64,000 nt of DNA from Maritalea porphyrae (GTDB taxonomy: Bacteria > Pseudomonadota > Alphaproteobacteria > Rhizobiales > Devosiaceae), in NCBI RefSeq assembly GCF_030159895.1, contig NZ_BSNI01000002.1, positions 2,382,306-2,446,305 of the forward strand, read 5' to 3'. The notes beneath the pieces are model-generated. The model was not told where the DNA came from. It saw only the letters and a program-made list of their open reading frames with translations, and ran no database searches. The translations under genes and the position numbers were made by a program. Shown one piece after another: positions 8,886 to 17,718 of the stretch; positions within the stretch are counted from its first letter, which is position 1; each line of letters begins with the position of its first letter.

Positions 8886-9116
8886 ATGTCTATTGGCACC
8901 GCAGAAATTGAACGCTTGATCACCGAAGCAATCCCCGGCGCAGATGTGCATGCGGAAACTGACGATGGTCATCACTATACAGCAACTGTTGTTGCAGATG
9001 CGTTCAAAGGCAAAACCCGCGTGCAGCAGCACCAAATGGTCAATGCTGCGCTAAAAGAAGTGTTAGATAGCGGCGCGTTGCACGCCCTCGCTCTTAAAAC
9101 CAACGCACCGGAATAA
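8886..9116 (+). CDS. BolA-family protein
   Basis: A 76-residue BolA protein (PF01722). The D-G-H-H-Y block and the H-Q-M-V-N-A-A-L stretch are characteristic, the histidines being ligands of the shared [2Fe-2S] cluster in BolA-glutaredoxin heterodimers. In related genomes bolA sits directly upstream of the monothiol glutaredoxin gene; here that partner is about 2.8 kb further on, at 11889. AAAGGGAAAAGG precedes the ATG. Its stop lies in the loop of a hairpin that masks the next gene's start. Confidence 0.92.
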   Translation: MSIGTAEIERLITEAIPGADVHAETDDGHHYTATVVADAFKGKTRVQQHQMVNAALKEVLDSGALHALALKTNAPE

Positions 9117-9127
9117 TTTCGGTGCGT
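9103..9127 (+). promoter_or_regulatory. RNA hairpin masking the HAD gene start codon
   Basis: ACGCACCG (9103-9110) is perfectly complementary to CGGTGCGT (9120-9127) with a nine-base loop. The loop holds the bolA stop codon and the 3' arm holds the GTG start of the HAD gene. A ribosome finishing bolA would open the stem, so this looks like translational coupling. The C-rich bases and five T's that follow (CCTTTTTG) could also make it a weak terminator. Confidence 0.5.
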
Positions 9128-9748
9128 GCCGTCCTTTTTGATGTGGATGGCGTGCTCATCCACTCCCTATTCCATCCAGATGCCTCCCGAATTCGAAACT
9201 GGAAACAGCATCTGGAGATGGATTTTGGCATCGCCGTAGAAGACTTCAAAAAGTTCTTCCAAACCAACTATCAAGGTGTAGCCACGGGTGAACGCTCTAT
9301 CGTGGCAGCTTTGGACGAATTTCTGCCTACAATAGGCGCAGAACATGTCAACAGCCTCGACCTCTTGGAATACTGGTTTAAAAACGACACGCCGCTGAAC
9401 CGTCCCCTACTCGACGGCATAAAACAACTCCAGCGCAAAGCCGATGTGAAGCTCTATCTTGTCACCAATCAGGAACACTTGCGCGCATTCTTTTTATGGC
9501 ACGAGCTCAAGTTAAGTCACATATTTGATGACATGTTTTACTCCGCAAGATTAGGCTGCAAAAAGCCGGACCCAGCTTACTTTGAAAAGGTGACTGCGCT
9601 GCTTGGCGACCAAAGCACTGCCCCATTGTTTTTTGACGATAGCAAAGGCAATGTTGAAGCTGCGACTAATCATGGTTGGGAGGGCGTACATTTCCTCACG
9701 GAAAACGACTTCTTCAGCCACCCTTGGGTCAAAGAGCAACTAGAGTAA
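9122..9748 (+). CDS. HAD-superfamily phosphatase-like hydrolase
   Basis: A 208-residue HAD-IA hydrolase. Motif I is L-F-D-V-D-G-V-L (nucleophile Asp near residue 7), motif II is L-V-T-N-Q, motif III G-C-K-K-P-D-P and motif IV F-F-D-D-S-K-G-N, so the active site is complete. The cap between motif I and II is helical. The start is a GTG six bases past the bolA stop with no clear ribosome site, consistent with coupled translation. Substrate unknown; small phosphorylated metabolites are usual. Confidence 0.85.
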   Translation: MRAVLFDVDGVLIHSLFHPDASRIRNWKQHLEMDFGIAVEDFKKFFQTNYQGVATGERSIVAALDEFLPTIGAEHVNSLDLLEYWFKNDTPLNRPLLDGIKQLQRKADVKLYLVTNQEHLRAFFLWHELKLSHIFDDMFYSARLGCKKPDPAYFEKVTALLGDQSTAPLFFDDSKGNVEAATNHGWEGVHFLTENDFFSHPWVKEQLE

Positions 9749-9955
9749 CACGCGATCCTGAACTCCTATCCTTACCGAGGAGCTGGGACAAAAAGTGCAG
9801 AAATCGATCTGTCCACGCCGTCCGCAAGTCTGTGCTCTTTGACGTTTAGCAAAAAAAGATAGATGCTGAACCCGAGCGAGGATTCGAATCGTACTTAGAC
9901 TTTATTCAAAAAATAGCATTCTTCATTTTCCGCAAGCGAAACAGATTTGGAGAAA

Positions 9956-10816
9956 ATGACTATAAAAATTGTCCCAATTGCTGATGATCATTGGGTAAAG
10001 TTGCCCGATATTCACCGTGCCGCGATTCTTGCGGTTCCCGACAAGTTTTATGACGAAAGCACCAGGAAAAGCTGGGCAACGGGCCTTATCCCCGAGGGAT
10101 ATATTCATTCAGCAGAAGACGGAGAAGTATTCCACGTCGCGCTCGATGACAGCGAAAACCCAATAGGCTTCTGCGGTTTTCGTGGGTATGAGATCACCGC
10201 AATATTTGTAGCACCAGACCACCAGCGCAAAGGTGTTGCCACAGCCCTTTATAACAAGGCCATTGACGAATTGTTGAAAGGACGCCCGGCGCAAATCACG
10301 TTGACCACCAGCTACACCGCACTCGCTTTCTTCGAAAAGCAAGGATTTGTCACCTTGCAAGAACGGGAAGAAATCACCCGGGGCGGCGCATTTATGCCGG
10401 TTTTTGACATGAAGGCCCCAATATCCTCTCCACCACACACAGGTCGTGAAGTTGAGCTGATGCAAGCAGGCAAGAAGAACATCGCCTACTTTGAAGATAG
10501 TGACCCAATTGAACAGTTTCGGCCCCATTTAACAACAGGTGAGGTTAAACGCTTCGTTTGGCAGGATCGTGCGGATCATCTAAAGCAACAACTGCAAGAC
10601 AATGGCGAGTTGGACATCAATCCTGTTGCCCCGGTGATTTACTACCTTGCGCAGTTTGAAAACCAAAAAGACCGACTTGTAGCGCTTTTGCACAAACACA
10701 TGATTGAAGGGCAATATGACAGCGCGGAAGAGCTGGAAATGGGTGAGTTGTTAGGTTATCCAAGCTACGCGATAAAAGCCTTTTTAGAGCGCATGCGAAA
10801 TCGTCGCGAAGACTAA
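9956..10816 (+). CDS. GNAT acetyltransferase fused to unrecognised C-terminal domain (copy 1)
   Basis: A 286-residue protein. Residues 1-145 form a GNAT domain with the acetyl-CoA loop Q-R-K-G-V-A after I-F-V-A-P-D-H and the later A-L-A-F-F-E-K-Q-G-F motif. Residues 160-286 are a separate domain I do not recognise, containing I-A-Y-F-E-D-S-D-P-I-E-Q-F, a central V-I-Y-Y-L-A and a final E-M-G-E-L-L-G-Y-P-S-Y-A-I. The next gene encodes a full-length paralogue. ATG 9956 follows GGAG closely; a TTG at 9947 is less likely. Substrate unknown. Placed between bolA and grxD, which are usually neighbours. Confidence 0.8.
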   Translation: MTIKIVPIADDHWVKLPDIHRAAILAVPDKFYDESTRKSWATGLIPEGYIHSAEDGEVFHVALDDSENPIGFCGFRGYEITAIFVAPDHQRKGVATALYNKAIDELLKGRPAQITLTTSYTALAFFEKQGFVTLQEREEITRGGAFMPVFDMKAPISSPPHTGREVELMQAGKKNIAYFEDSDPIEQFRPHLTTGEVKRFVWQDRADHLKQQLQDNGELDINPVAPVIYYLAQFENQKDRLVALLHKHMIEGQYDSAEELEMGELLGYPSYAIKAFLERMRNRRED

Positions 10817-10872
10817 TTTGATATGCCGATCACTGCGCGTATCATACCACCCCCTCAAAAAGAATCGCAAAT

Positions 10873-11793
10873 ATGAAACACAGCATGAACCCTTGGGACA
10901 ATGGCTTCATCATCCGCTCTTGGGATGAGGAAGATGGCCAAGACATGGCAGCTTTGCACAGGCGCGCTATCCTTGCCACAAGCGACGAATTCTACACAAA
11001 AGAGCAACGCGAAAGCTGGGCACACGGGCTTACCGGCGAAGGCTACGCAAAAAGCGCTGCCAGCGGTGAAAACTTCATCATAGCGGTTGATGAGAATGAC
11101 AAGCCCTTCGCCTTTTGTGGTTACAAAGACAATGAGATATGCGGACTTTACGTCACCCCTGAACATCAGGGGCGCGGCATTGGCAAACGGCTTTTTTTCC
11201 GCGCCTGCATAAACATGTTTCAGAAACAACCGGAAAAAATCATAGTCAGTTCCAGCGCACCTGCAGTCCAGTTCTACGAGCATTTTGGCTATCGAGTTGA
11301 AAGAGAAGTCACGCACGATACGCGCGGCGGCGTCAAACTCAACGCCTTCGATATGACCTCGGGCGAAATCGAATACTCCGACCTCATAGGGCCACACGAA
11401 AACCGCGAACTGTCGCTAATGCTTAAAGGCAAGAAGCGCCTAGCTTGGTTTGCTGATCTGGACCCAATTGACGTGTTCGCCCCGTATGTTGAAGAAGGCG
11501 TAATTTGCAGATTTGCGTGGTATGACTACACCCGAAATTTCTATGAGCAGTTCAAAGAAAACATCCGCGAAGGCGCTGTTATTGAGGTTGCGGCCATTTA
11601 CTACCTTCCGGGTGAAGAAGCTCGGGTCGAGGAGTTCATGGAGCTAGTCGCAAAAAGGCATTCTTCGCCAGACTACAATTGGGAAAGAAAAATCGGCAAA
11701 TTGCTCGACTATTCACCACAAGCGATCGACGCATTCATTGCGCAATTGCAAACACGTGCAACAAAAGGTGAAGAGAGCATTCTCGACAATTGA
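10873..11793 (+). CDS. GNAT acetyltransferase fused to unrecognised C-terminal domain (copy 2)
   Basis: A 306-residue paralogue of the preceding protein across its whole length. The GNAT part matches in R-R-A-I-L-A, E-S-W-A-H-G-L, F-C-G-Y, the loop Q-G-R-G-I-G after Y-V-T-P-E-H, and F-Y-E-H-F-G-Y. The C-terminal part matches in [23 protein letters not shown] and [13 protein letters not shown]. Identity is moderate, so the duplication is not recent. No ribosome site is clear at 10873; Met5 (10885) is a possible alternative start. 56 bases separate the copies. Confidence 0.8.
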   Translation: MKHSMNPWDNGFIIRSWDEEDGQDMAALHRRAILATSDEFYTKEQRESWAHGLTGEGYAKSAASGENFIIAVDENDKPFAFCGYKDNEICGLYVTPEHQGRGIGKRLFFRACINMFQKQPEKIIVSSSAPAVQFYEHFGYRVEREVTHDTRGGVKLNAFDMTSGEIEYSDLIGPHENRELSLMLKGKKRLAWFADLDPIDVFAPYVEEGVICRFAWYDYTRNFYEQFKENIREGAVIEVAAIYYLPGEEARVEEFMELVAKRHSSPDYNWERKIGKLLDYSPQAIDAFIAQLQTRATKGEESILDN

Positions 11794-11888
11794 ATATTGA
11801 TCACTTAAATAGTGGACAACGAAATTCACATTTGCGGGCGGCGTACCCTTGCGTCTGCTTGATCAAAGGAACGCAAAAGGACAAAACA

Positions 11889-12224
11889 ATGAGCGACATC
11901 AACGCATTCATCGAAGAGCAAGTTAAAAACAACGACGTTTTCTTGTTCATGAAAGGCTCACCAGATTTCCCACAATGCGGGTTTTCCGGTCAAGTTGTGC
12001 AAATCTTGAACTATCTTGGTGTTGACTATGCTTCCGCCAATGTTCTTGAGAGCGACGAATTGCGCGAAGGCATTAAAACCTACACCAACTGGCCAACGAT
12101 TCCGCAACTTTACGTCAAAGGTGAGTTTGTTGGCGGTTGCGACATTATCCGCGAAATGTTCCAGGCGGGCGAATTGCAGTCGCACATGACCACGAATGGC
12201 ATCACTGTTAAAGAAGCCAGCTAA
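11889..12224 (+). CDS. grxD: Monothiol glutaredoxin, Grx4/GrxD family
   Basis: A 111-residue CGFS glutaredoxin: [17 protein letters not shown] around residue 30, then W-P-T-I-P-Q-L-Y-V and G-G-C-D-I glutathione-site motifs. These proteins bind a [2Fe-2S] cluster with glutathione, usually jointly with BolA, and act in cluster transfer and iron sensing. ATG 11889 has AAGGAC upstream; the frame is open to 11790 but the extra residues are not family-like. The stop overlaps the ATG of the YtoQ gene by one base (TAATG). Confidence 0.95.
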   Translation: MSDINAFIEEQVKNNDVFLFMKGSPDFPQCGFSGQVVQILNYLGVDYASANVLESDELREGIKTYTNWPTIPQLYVKGEFVGGCDIIREMFQAGELQSHMTTNGITVKEAS

Positions 12225-12685
12225 TGCGGCATTGGAACGTCTATCTATCGGGCGAAATTCATACCGATTGGCGACAAGAAATTGAGGCTGGTGCGGAAGC
12301 AGCTGGCCTTAATGTTTCGTTCTCATCACCAAACACCAATCATGCGGACAGCGATGATTGCGGTGTGGCCATTATGGGTGCCGAAGACAAGAAGTTTTGG
12401 CACGACCACAAGGGTGCAAAGCTGAACGCCATCCGCACCCGCACGCTGATAGAAGAAGCCGATTTGGTCATTGTTAGATTTGGCGACAAATACAAACAGT
12501 GGAACGCTGCATTTGATGCTGGGTTCGCAGCAGCGTCAGGCACACCTCTTGTTGTGATGCATGGTGATGATCATCAACATGCCCTCAAAGAAGTCGATGC
12601 TGCAGCGCTAGCGGTTATCGAAACACCAGCGCAAGCGGTCCAAATTCTTTCCTATGTCATCAATGGTGACATGCCAAAAGGCTAA
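12224..12685 (+). CDS. YtoQ-family protein
   Basis: A 153-residue YtoQ-family protein, related in fold to nucleoside 2-deoxyribosyltransferases. It opens W-N-V-Y-L-S-G-E-I-H-T-D-W-R and has N-T-N-H-A-D-S-D-D-C-G, D-L-V-I-V-R-F-G-D-K-Y-K-Q-W-N-A-A-F-D-A-G and P-L-V-V-M-H segments that are conserved in the family. Biochemical role is not established. Translationally coupled to grxD through the TAATG overlap. Confidence 0.88.
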   Translation: MRHWNVYLSGEIHTDWRQEIEAGAEAAGLNVSFSSPNTNHADSDDCGVAIMGAEDKKFWHDHKGAKLNAIRTRTLIEEADLVIVRFGDKYKQWNAAFDAGFAAASGTPLVVMHGDDHQHALKEVDAAALAVIETPAQAVQILSYVINGDMPKG

Positions 12686-12772
12686 TTTACACGAATACTG
12701 AATTGGCGGGCTTGCGCTCTTTGCGCCCGCCATTCACTTTCGGGGCACTCCCTCCTTAAAGTCTTTGCCCCC

Positions 12773-13987
12773 ATGCACCTCAATCCACATAAGAACAAAG
12801 TTGAGTTTATTGTCCTTATCGCTTTGATGATGGCCCTAAACGCCGTTGCGATCGACATTATGCTGCCTGCCCTGCCGATCATTGGCGACGAGCTGGGCGC
12901 AAAAAGCGACAACGACCAGCAGCTTATGCTGACGCTCTATCTTGTTGGATTCGGATTATCGCAGCTTTTCTATGGACCGCTATCGGACTCAATTGGCCGT
13001 CGACCCGTTGTCTTTATCGGCACCATTCTGTTTCTTGTGCCCGTCGCTGTTGCACCATTTTCGCCTGACTACAGCACCCTTTTGGCCTTACGCTTTTTCC
13101 AAGGGTTGGGCGCGGGAGCATCTCGGGTCATTGCCACCTCGATTGTCCGAGACAGGTTTGAAGGTCGCGCGATGGCGGAAATCATGTCATTGATCATGAT
13201 GATTTTCATGGCAATGCCCATAATCGCCCCAAGTTTGGGGCAAGTCATAATCATAGTGAGCACGTGGCATTTCACATTTTTGTTCATGGCCGCCATGGCA
13301 ATAATCACCCTATGCTGGGCCTATTTCAGACTTCCAGAGACGCTGCCACCAGACAAAAGGAAAAGCTTTTCACTTCAATCGGTTGCAACAAGCTTTTCCT
13401 TGGTGCTGAGACACAGATACGCAATTTCGCAAACGCTAGCGAACATGTTCTTGTTGGGCACTGTACTTGGATTTCTGGGCATTTCGCCATTGATCTATTT
13501 GAACATTTACGATCTTGGCGTGCTCTACCCGCTCATGATCGCATTCACTGCATCCAGCTTGGCAATTGCTTCGCTGATCAACTCAAGGCTTGTAAGGAAA
13601 TTTGGCCCCGAAAGGATAGCCATTTCGGCAACCCTTGGCTTTGCCATTCTCGCCGCTCTTTGGAGCGCAACGGCATGGCAAATCGGCATATTACCGTTGT
13701 GGATGTTTATCGCCTTTCATCAACCATTGATGTTGTGTTTTGGCTTTGCTGGAACCAACCAAATCACATGCGCTATGCAACCATTAGGCAAAGTTGCTGG
13801 AACAGCATCGTCGACCATCGGCTTTTTCCAAACAGCTGGTGGCGCTGCCGTCGGCGCGGGCATCGGCTATTTCTATGACGGCACAATATTGCCGGTCACA
13901 CTAGGATTTACGCTGTGCGGTGTGATTGCATTTACGCTAATGCTCTTGTCAAAACCAAAAGAAGTGCAGGCTGAACCCGCAAACTAA
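12773..13987 (+). CDS. Bcr/CflA-family multidrug efflux MFS (copy 1)
   Basis: A 404-residue twelve-span antiporter. Diagnostic parts are A-I-D-I-M-L-P-A-L-P in the first span, G-P-L-S-D-S-I-G-R-R-P-V after the second, and the fourth-fifth span stretch G-A-G-A-S-R-V-I-A-T-S-I-V-R-D. Family members export bicyclomycin, chloramphenicol or sulfonamides by proton antiport. A clear paralogue lies 1.2 kb downstream (15177). Convergent with the AEC gene; stop codons share CTAA. Confidence 0.9.
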   Translation: MHLNPHKNKVEFIVLIALMMALNAVAIDIMLPALPIIGDELGAKSDNDQQLMLTLYLVGFGLSQLFYGPLSDSIGRRPVVFIGTILFLVPVAVAPFSPDYSTLLALRFFQGLGAGASRVIATSIVRDRFEGRAMAEIMSLIMMIFMAMPIIAPSLGQVIIIVSTWHFTFLFMAAMAIITLCWAYFRLPETLPPDKRKSFSLQSVATSFSLVLRHRYAISQTLANMFLLGTVLGFLGISPLIYLNIYDLGVLYPLMIAFTASSLAIASLINSRLVRKFGPERIAISATLGFAILAALWSATAWQIGILPLWMFIAFHQPLMLCFGFAGTNQITCAMQPLGKVAGTASSTIGFFQTAGGAAVGAGIGYFYDGTILPVTLGFTLCGVIAFTLMLLSKPKEVQAEPAN

Positions 13988-14922
13988 GCGAAGTAAACTT
14001 CACCTACCCAAATTGCAATCGGCACCGTGAGGAACGACAATACGGTCTGCACCGTCAGCGTCGAAGCGTAAAGTTCTGCGTCACCACCCATCTTCTTTGC
14101 CAATACATACCCATTCATAGCAGCTGGCACCGACGCAAGGATCAGCATCACTTGCGCAGAGAGCCCGGAAACGCCAAAGATCAAACACAAACCTGCGGTC
14201 AAAGTTGGAATGCCGATCAAACGGCCAAGCACACCAACCCACATTTCTTTACTCGGGCTAAGCGCAGCCTTCAGGCTCAGACCAGCGCCAAGCGCCAACA
14301 AACTGAGACCCAACGCGGCCTTGCCCAACAGGTCCAACATGGTCACAGCGGGTTTCCAAATGGGAATGCCAAACAAACTGATCAACAACCCAGCAACTGC
14401 AGCCATAAAGATTGGATTCTTAAAGGCGGTCACCGCGACGTTTTTGACGCTGAAATCGCCCTTGCCATTATAAACCACCAAAACAACGATATTAATGAAT
14501 TGATTGATCGGCACCAAAACGGCAAATGAAAGCGCGATAACAGCTGCACCCGCCTCACCAAATAACTCGAGCACAATCGCAAGCGCGATAAAGCCGTGAT
14601 ATCGGCTAACTGTTTGAAATATTGTCGTATATTGAGGGTCTTTTGTTCCCCACACGGCGCGCAAAACCGCGCGTAACCCGAGCAACAAAATAGTCGTCAG
14701 AAAGACTGCCATCAACATTACAATTGTGACGGCACCAAGCTGTATTTGGCTAAAATCCGCTTTGATCAAAGTATGCGCGAGCAGCGCAGGAAACAGCACC
14801 CAAAAGCACAATTCATCAACAATTTGCCATTTATCTGCTTCGACAAAATTGCTTTTGCGTAAGCCAAAACCAATCATAACCAGCGCAAAAATTGGCAAAA
14901 TATTCTCGAATGCGGTGAGCAT
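13984..14922 (-). CDS. AEC-family (auxin efflux carrier-like) transporter
   Basis: A 312-residue protein with about ten hydrophobic spans, starting L-T-A-F-E-N-I-L-P-I-F-A-L-V-M-I-G-F-G-L-R-K, as in the PF03547 family. Bacterial members carry malonate, malate and similar organic anions or are of unknown substrate. C-terminal P-A-A-M-N-G-Y-V-L-A-K-K and T-V-L-S-F-L-T-V-P motifs are complete. It is the only leftward gene inside the efflux cluster, flanked by two related Bcr/CflA genes. Confidence 0.9.
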   Translation of the reverse strand: MLTAFENILPIFALVMIGFGLRKSNFVEADKWQIVDELCFWVLFPALLAHTLIKADFSQIQLGAVTIVMLMAVFLTTILLLGLRAVLRAVWGTKDPQYTTIFQTVSRYHGFIALAIVLELFGEAGAAVIALSFAVLVPINQFINIVVLVVYNGKGDFSVKNVAVTAFKNPIFMAAVAGLLISLFGIPIWKPAVTMLDLLGKAALGLSLLALGAGLSLKAALSPSKEMWVGVLGRLIGIPTLTAGLCLIFGVSGLSAQVMLILASVPAAMNGYVLAKKMGGDAELYASTLTVQTVLSFLTVPIAIWVGEVYFA

Positions 14923-15176
14923 GGGGCTTCCTTCAGTGACAAATGGGGCTAGGAAATTGGCAGGTTTTATATCGCTACGCCCATACTATGCGGGTGTCAA
15001 CGATAGTTCAAAATTGGTCAAACCTATTGCCAAGGCCGTTTTCGCCTGACATTATCCAACAAGACATATTGATGTGCGCCACTTACCCTAGCGGCCCTGC
15101 ACTTACCGACAGATCAATCAAGCCCAACCAACAGCCGCCAATCTTGCGGCTGCGCCGACGGTTCTCTGGAGCATAA

Positions 15177-16403
15177 ATGAAAATCGCAAAACTAGACATC
15201 ACCAACAACCGATACGAGTTCATCGCGCTAGCTGCCCTGGTCATGGCGCTCAACGCGCTGGCCATCGATATTATGCTGCCAGCCTTGCCAGACATTGGCG
15301 ATGCAATCGCGGTCGTTAGCGAGAATCATCGGCAATATGTGATCACAAGTTTTCTCATTGGCTTTGGCATCAGCCAACTGTTCTTTGGTCCGCTTTGCGA
15401 CGCCATAGGACGGCGCAAAACATTTTTCATCGGCGTAACGATTTACATTATCGCAGCGGTTCTAGGTTCAATGACTGAAAGTTTTGCAGCCATGATTACC
15501 ATGCGTGTCATTCAAGGCATCGGCGCGGGTGCAACGCGCGTCGTTGCGCTGTCCATGGTTCGAGACAGTTTCTCGGGCCGCGCGATGGCAGAGGTCATGT
15601 CGCTGATTATGATGGTCTTTATGGTTATGCCCGTTTTGGCACCAGCGTTTGGGCAGTTGATTATTATGGTCGGCCCATGGCAATGGATCTACATCGCCAT
15701 GGCCGCAATCGCGCTTGTTGCCTTAGTTTGGGTGACATTCCGTTTGCCCGAAACTCTAAAGCCAGAAAATCGCCGCGCATACCGACCAGATGTGGTGATT
15801 GACGGGTTCAGGATCGTGTTCACCAACAGATCTGCGCTAATGTACGGCTTGGCCAATATGGTGAAAATCGGCGCACTCTTTGGCTTCCTAACAGCGTCGC
15901 AACAAATCTATGGCGAACTATACGAACTTGGCGCATTGTTCCCCGTCGCATTTGGCTTCATTGCTCTAGTGATGGCCAGCGCATCTTTCGTGAACTCGCA
16001 ATTTGTGGGCAGATTTGGCATGCGTTTGCTTTCACATGCCGCCTTGCTAGGCTTTGTCGCCTTAAGCGCAGTTTGGTCGGTGCTAGCCTATTTTGATGCG
16101 CTACCCCTTTGGTTGTTCATCGCTCTGCAAGCGCCAATCATGTTCCTGTTTGGCCTAACGGGGACAAACTTTAACTCGCTGGCCATGGAGCCATTAGGCA
16201 AAGTTGCTGGCACGGCAGCTTCTGTATTTGGCTTCATGCAAACCGCAGGTGGCGCGCTGTTGGGCACGTTGATTGGCCAATCATATGACGGCACAGTGCT
16301 GCCAATCGCCCTCGGCTATCTGATTTTTGGCTCCATCAGTGTGATACTTGTTCTAATTGCCGAAAATGGCACTTTATTCCAAGCGCATCACGACCCCATC
16401 TGA
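15177..16403 (+). CDS. Bcr/CflA-family multidrug efflux MFS (copy 2)
   Basis: A 408-residue paralogue of the pump at 12773: L-V-M-A-L-N-A-L-A-I-D-I-M-L-P-A-L-P, G-P-L-C-D-A-I-G-R-R, G-A-G-A-T-R-V-V-A-L-S-M-V-R-D, M-A-E-V-M-S-L-I-M-M and M-E-P-L-G-K-V-A-G-T-A-A-S all have counterparts there. The divergence implies an old duplication with separate substrates or conditions. The next MFS follows after 88 bases and is from another subfamily. Confidence 0.9.
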   Translation: MKIAKLDITNNRYEFIALAALVMALNALAIDIMLPALPDIGDAIAVVSENHRQYVITSFLIGFGISQLFFGPLCDAIGRRKTFFIGVTIYIIAAVLGSMTESFAAMITMRVIQGIGAGATRVVALSMVRDSFSGRAMAEVMSLIMMVFMVMPVLAPAFGQLIIMVGPWQWIYIAMAAIALVALVWVTFRLPETLKPENRRAYRPDVVIDGFRIVFTNRSALMYGLANMVKIGALFGFLTASQQIYGELYELGALFPVAFGFIALVMASASFVNSQFVGRFGMRLLSHAALLGFVALSAVWSVLAYFDALPLWLFIALQAPIMFLFGLTGTNFNSLAMEPLGKVAGTAASVFGFMQTAGGALLGTLIGQSYDGTVLPIALGYLIFGSISVILVLIAENGTLFQAHHDPI

Positions 16404-16491
16404 TTTATTGATGGCTCAATTCGATAAATTGATTTGTGGCTGACGCGCCCCAGCGCTACCGTCAGCAACCGCTTTTGATAGGGTGAGAACC

Positions 16492-17718
16492 ATGACAAAC
16501 TCCAAATCCGCAGCTAGCGTAGCGCTGCCAATCATTATTGTCGCAGGCTGTTTCATCGCGATGGCTTCATTTGGGGTGCGCTCAACATTTGGGCTATTCA
16601 CCCTGCCCGTTACCGCTGAGTTTGGTTGGGGTCGCGAAGTCTACGGCCTCGCCCTAGCGATTCAAAACCTTGTATGGGGCCTCATACAGCCAGTCGCTGG
16701 CGGCATGGCAGATCGATATGGCACCGCCAAAACGCTGTCCGCGGGCGCACTGATCTATGCCGCGGGCCTGCTGTTAATGGCACTTGGTGGAACTGAAGCA
16801 AGCCTTTATCTTGGTGGTGGTGTCCTTGCTGGCATTGGCATAGGCACGGCGTCTTTCGCCGTTGTAATGGCCGCGTTTGGTCGTGCGGTGCCTGCAGAAA
16901 AACGCAGCTTTGTATTCGGTATTGCCACAGCCGCCTCGTCAGCCGGTCAGTTTGTGTTCGCTCCAATCGGGCAGCAATTCATCAATTCCTTCGGCTGGCA
17001 AACGACGCTGATTTACTTTGCCGCAGTTCTGATGCTGATCTTGCCCTTATCGTTTGCGCTGAAAGGCAAAACCGAGCATTCCGCCGAAGACACCGAAGAC
17101 CTCTCCGTTGTTGAAACGCTGCGACGGGCATTCAAGCATCGTTCTTACAATCTACTTGTTGCGGGATTTTTCGTTTGTGGCTTCCACCTTGCTTTCGTCA
17201 CGGTGCACATGCCCGCTTATTTGGTGCAGTGTGGCCTTTCGCCAGATGTTGGCAGCTGGGCGCTGGCGCTTATCGGTCTATTCAACATTGTGGGCTCGCT
17301 CGGCGCTGGCTATTTAGGCGGAAAGGTGCCAAAACAGCTATTGCTCGCTTCCATCTATCTCTCGCGCGTCGTGGTCACGGGCTTGTTCCTGCTGATTCCA
17401 GTCAGCGAAGTTTCAGCCTATTTGTTCGCCGCGTTCACCGGCTTGCTGTGGCTAGCAACGGTCCCGCCAACTGCGGCACTGGTTTCAGGCTTCTTCGGCC
17501 CGAAGTATATGGGCATGCTCTATGGCTTTGCTTTTCTATCCCACCAAGTTGGTTCGTTCTTTGGGGTGTGGCTAGGCGGCATCGTGTTCGACCGCACAGG
17601 TTCATATGACCTTGTTTGGTATCTCGGCATTCTACTCGGTCTAGCGGCCACCGCATTGCATATTCCGATTAGCGAAAAACGATCCGAACGTTTCCAAGCG
17701 GCCATGCCAGCGCAATAG
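16492..17718 (+). CDS. MFS transporter (OFA/monocarboxylate-like group)
   Basis: A 408-residue twelve-span transporter beginning with a membrane segment that contains I-A-M-A-S-F-G-V-R-S-T-F-G-L-F-T-L-P, then E-F-G-W-G-R-E-V-Y-G-L-A-L-A-I-Q-N-L and G-G-M-A-D-R-Y-G-T. This pattern fits organic-anion carriers of the OFA/MCT type rather than Bcr/CflA pumps. ATG 16492 has AGGGTGAG upstream; the GTG at 16483 lies in that site. Its stop abuts the stop of ttcA on the other strand with no gap. Confidence 0.86.
   Translation: MTNSKSAASVALPIIIVAGCFIAMASFGVRSTFGLFTLPVTAEFGWGREVYGLALAIQNLVWGLIQPVAGGMADRYGTAKTLSAGALIYAAGLLLMALGGTEASLYLGGGVLAGIGIGTASFAVVMAAFGRAVPAEKRSFVFGIATAASSAGQFVFAPIGQQFINSFGWQTTLIYFAAVLMLILPLSFALKGKTEHSAEDTEDLSVVETLRRAFKHRSYNLLVAGFFVCGFHLAFVTVHMPAYLVQCGLSPDVGSWALALIGLFNIVGSLGAGYLGGKVPKQLLLASIYLSRVVVTGLFLLIPVSEVSAYLFAAFTGLLWLATVPPTAALVSGFFGPKYMGMLYGFAFLSHQVGSFFGVWLGGIVFDRTGSYDLVWYLGILLGLAATALHIPISEKRSERFQAAMPAQ

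Noticed and set aside
9866-9896. tRNA-like 3' fragment (GATTCGAATC with flanking GC-rich bases)
   Set aside because: Resembles a T-arm on the minus strand, but no acceptor pairing, anticodon arm or D-arm is found; GATTCGAATC is simply a palindrome.
13264-13878. 204-codon frame within the first Bcr/CflA gene
   Set aside because: Other-frame shadow of a well-supported membrane protein; composition not protein-like.
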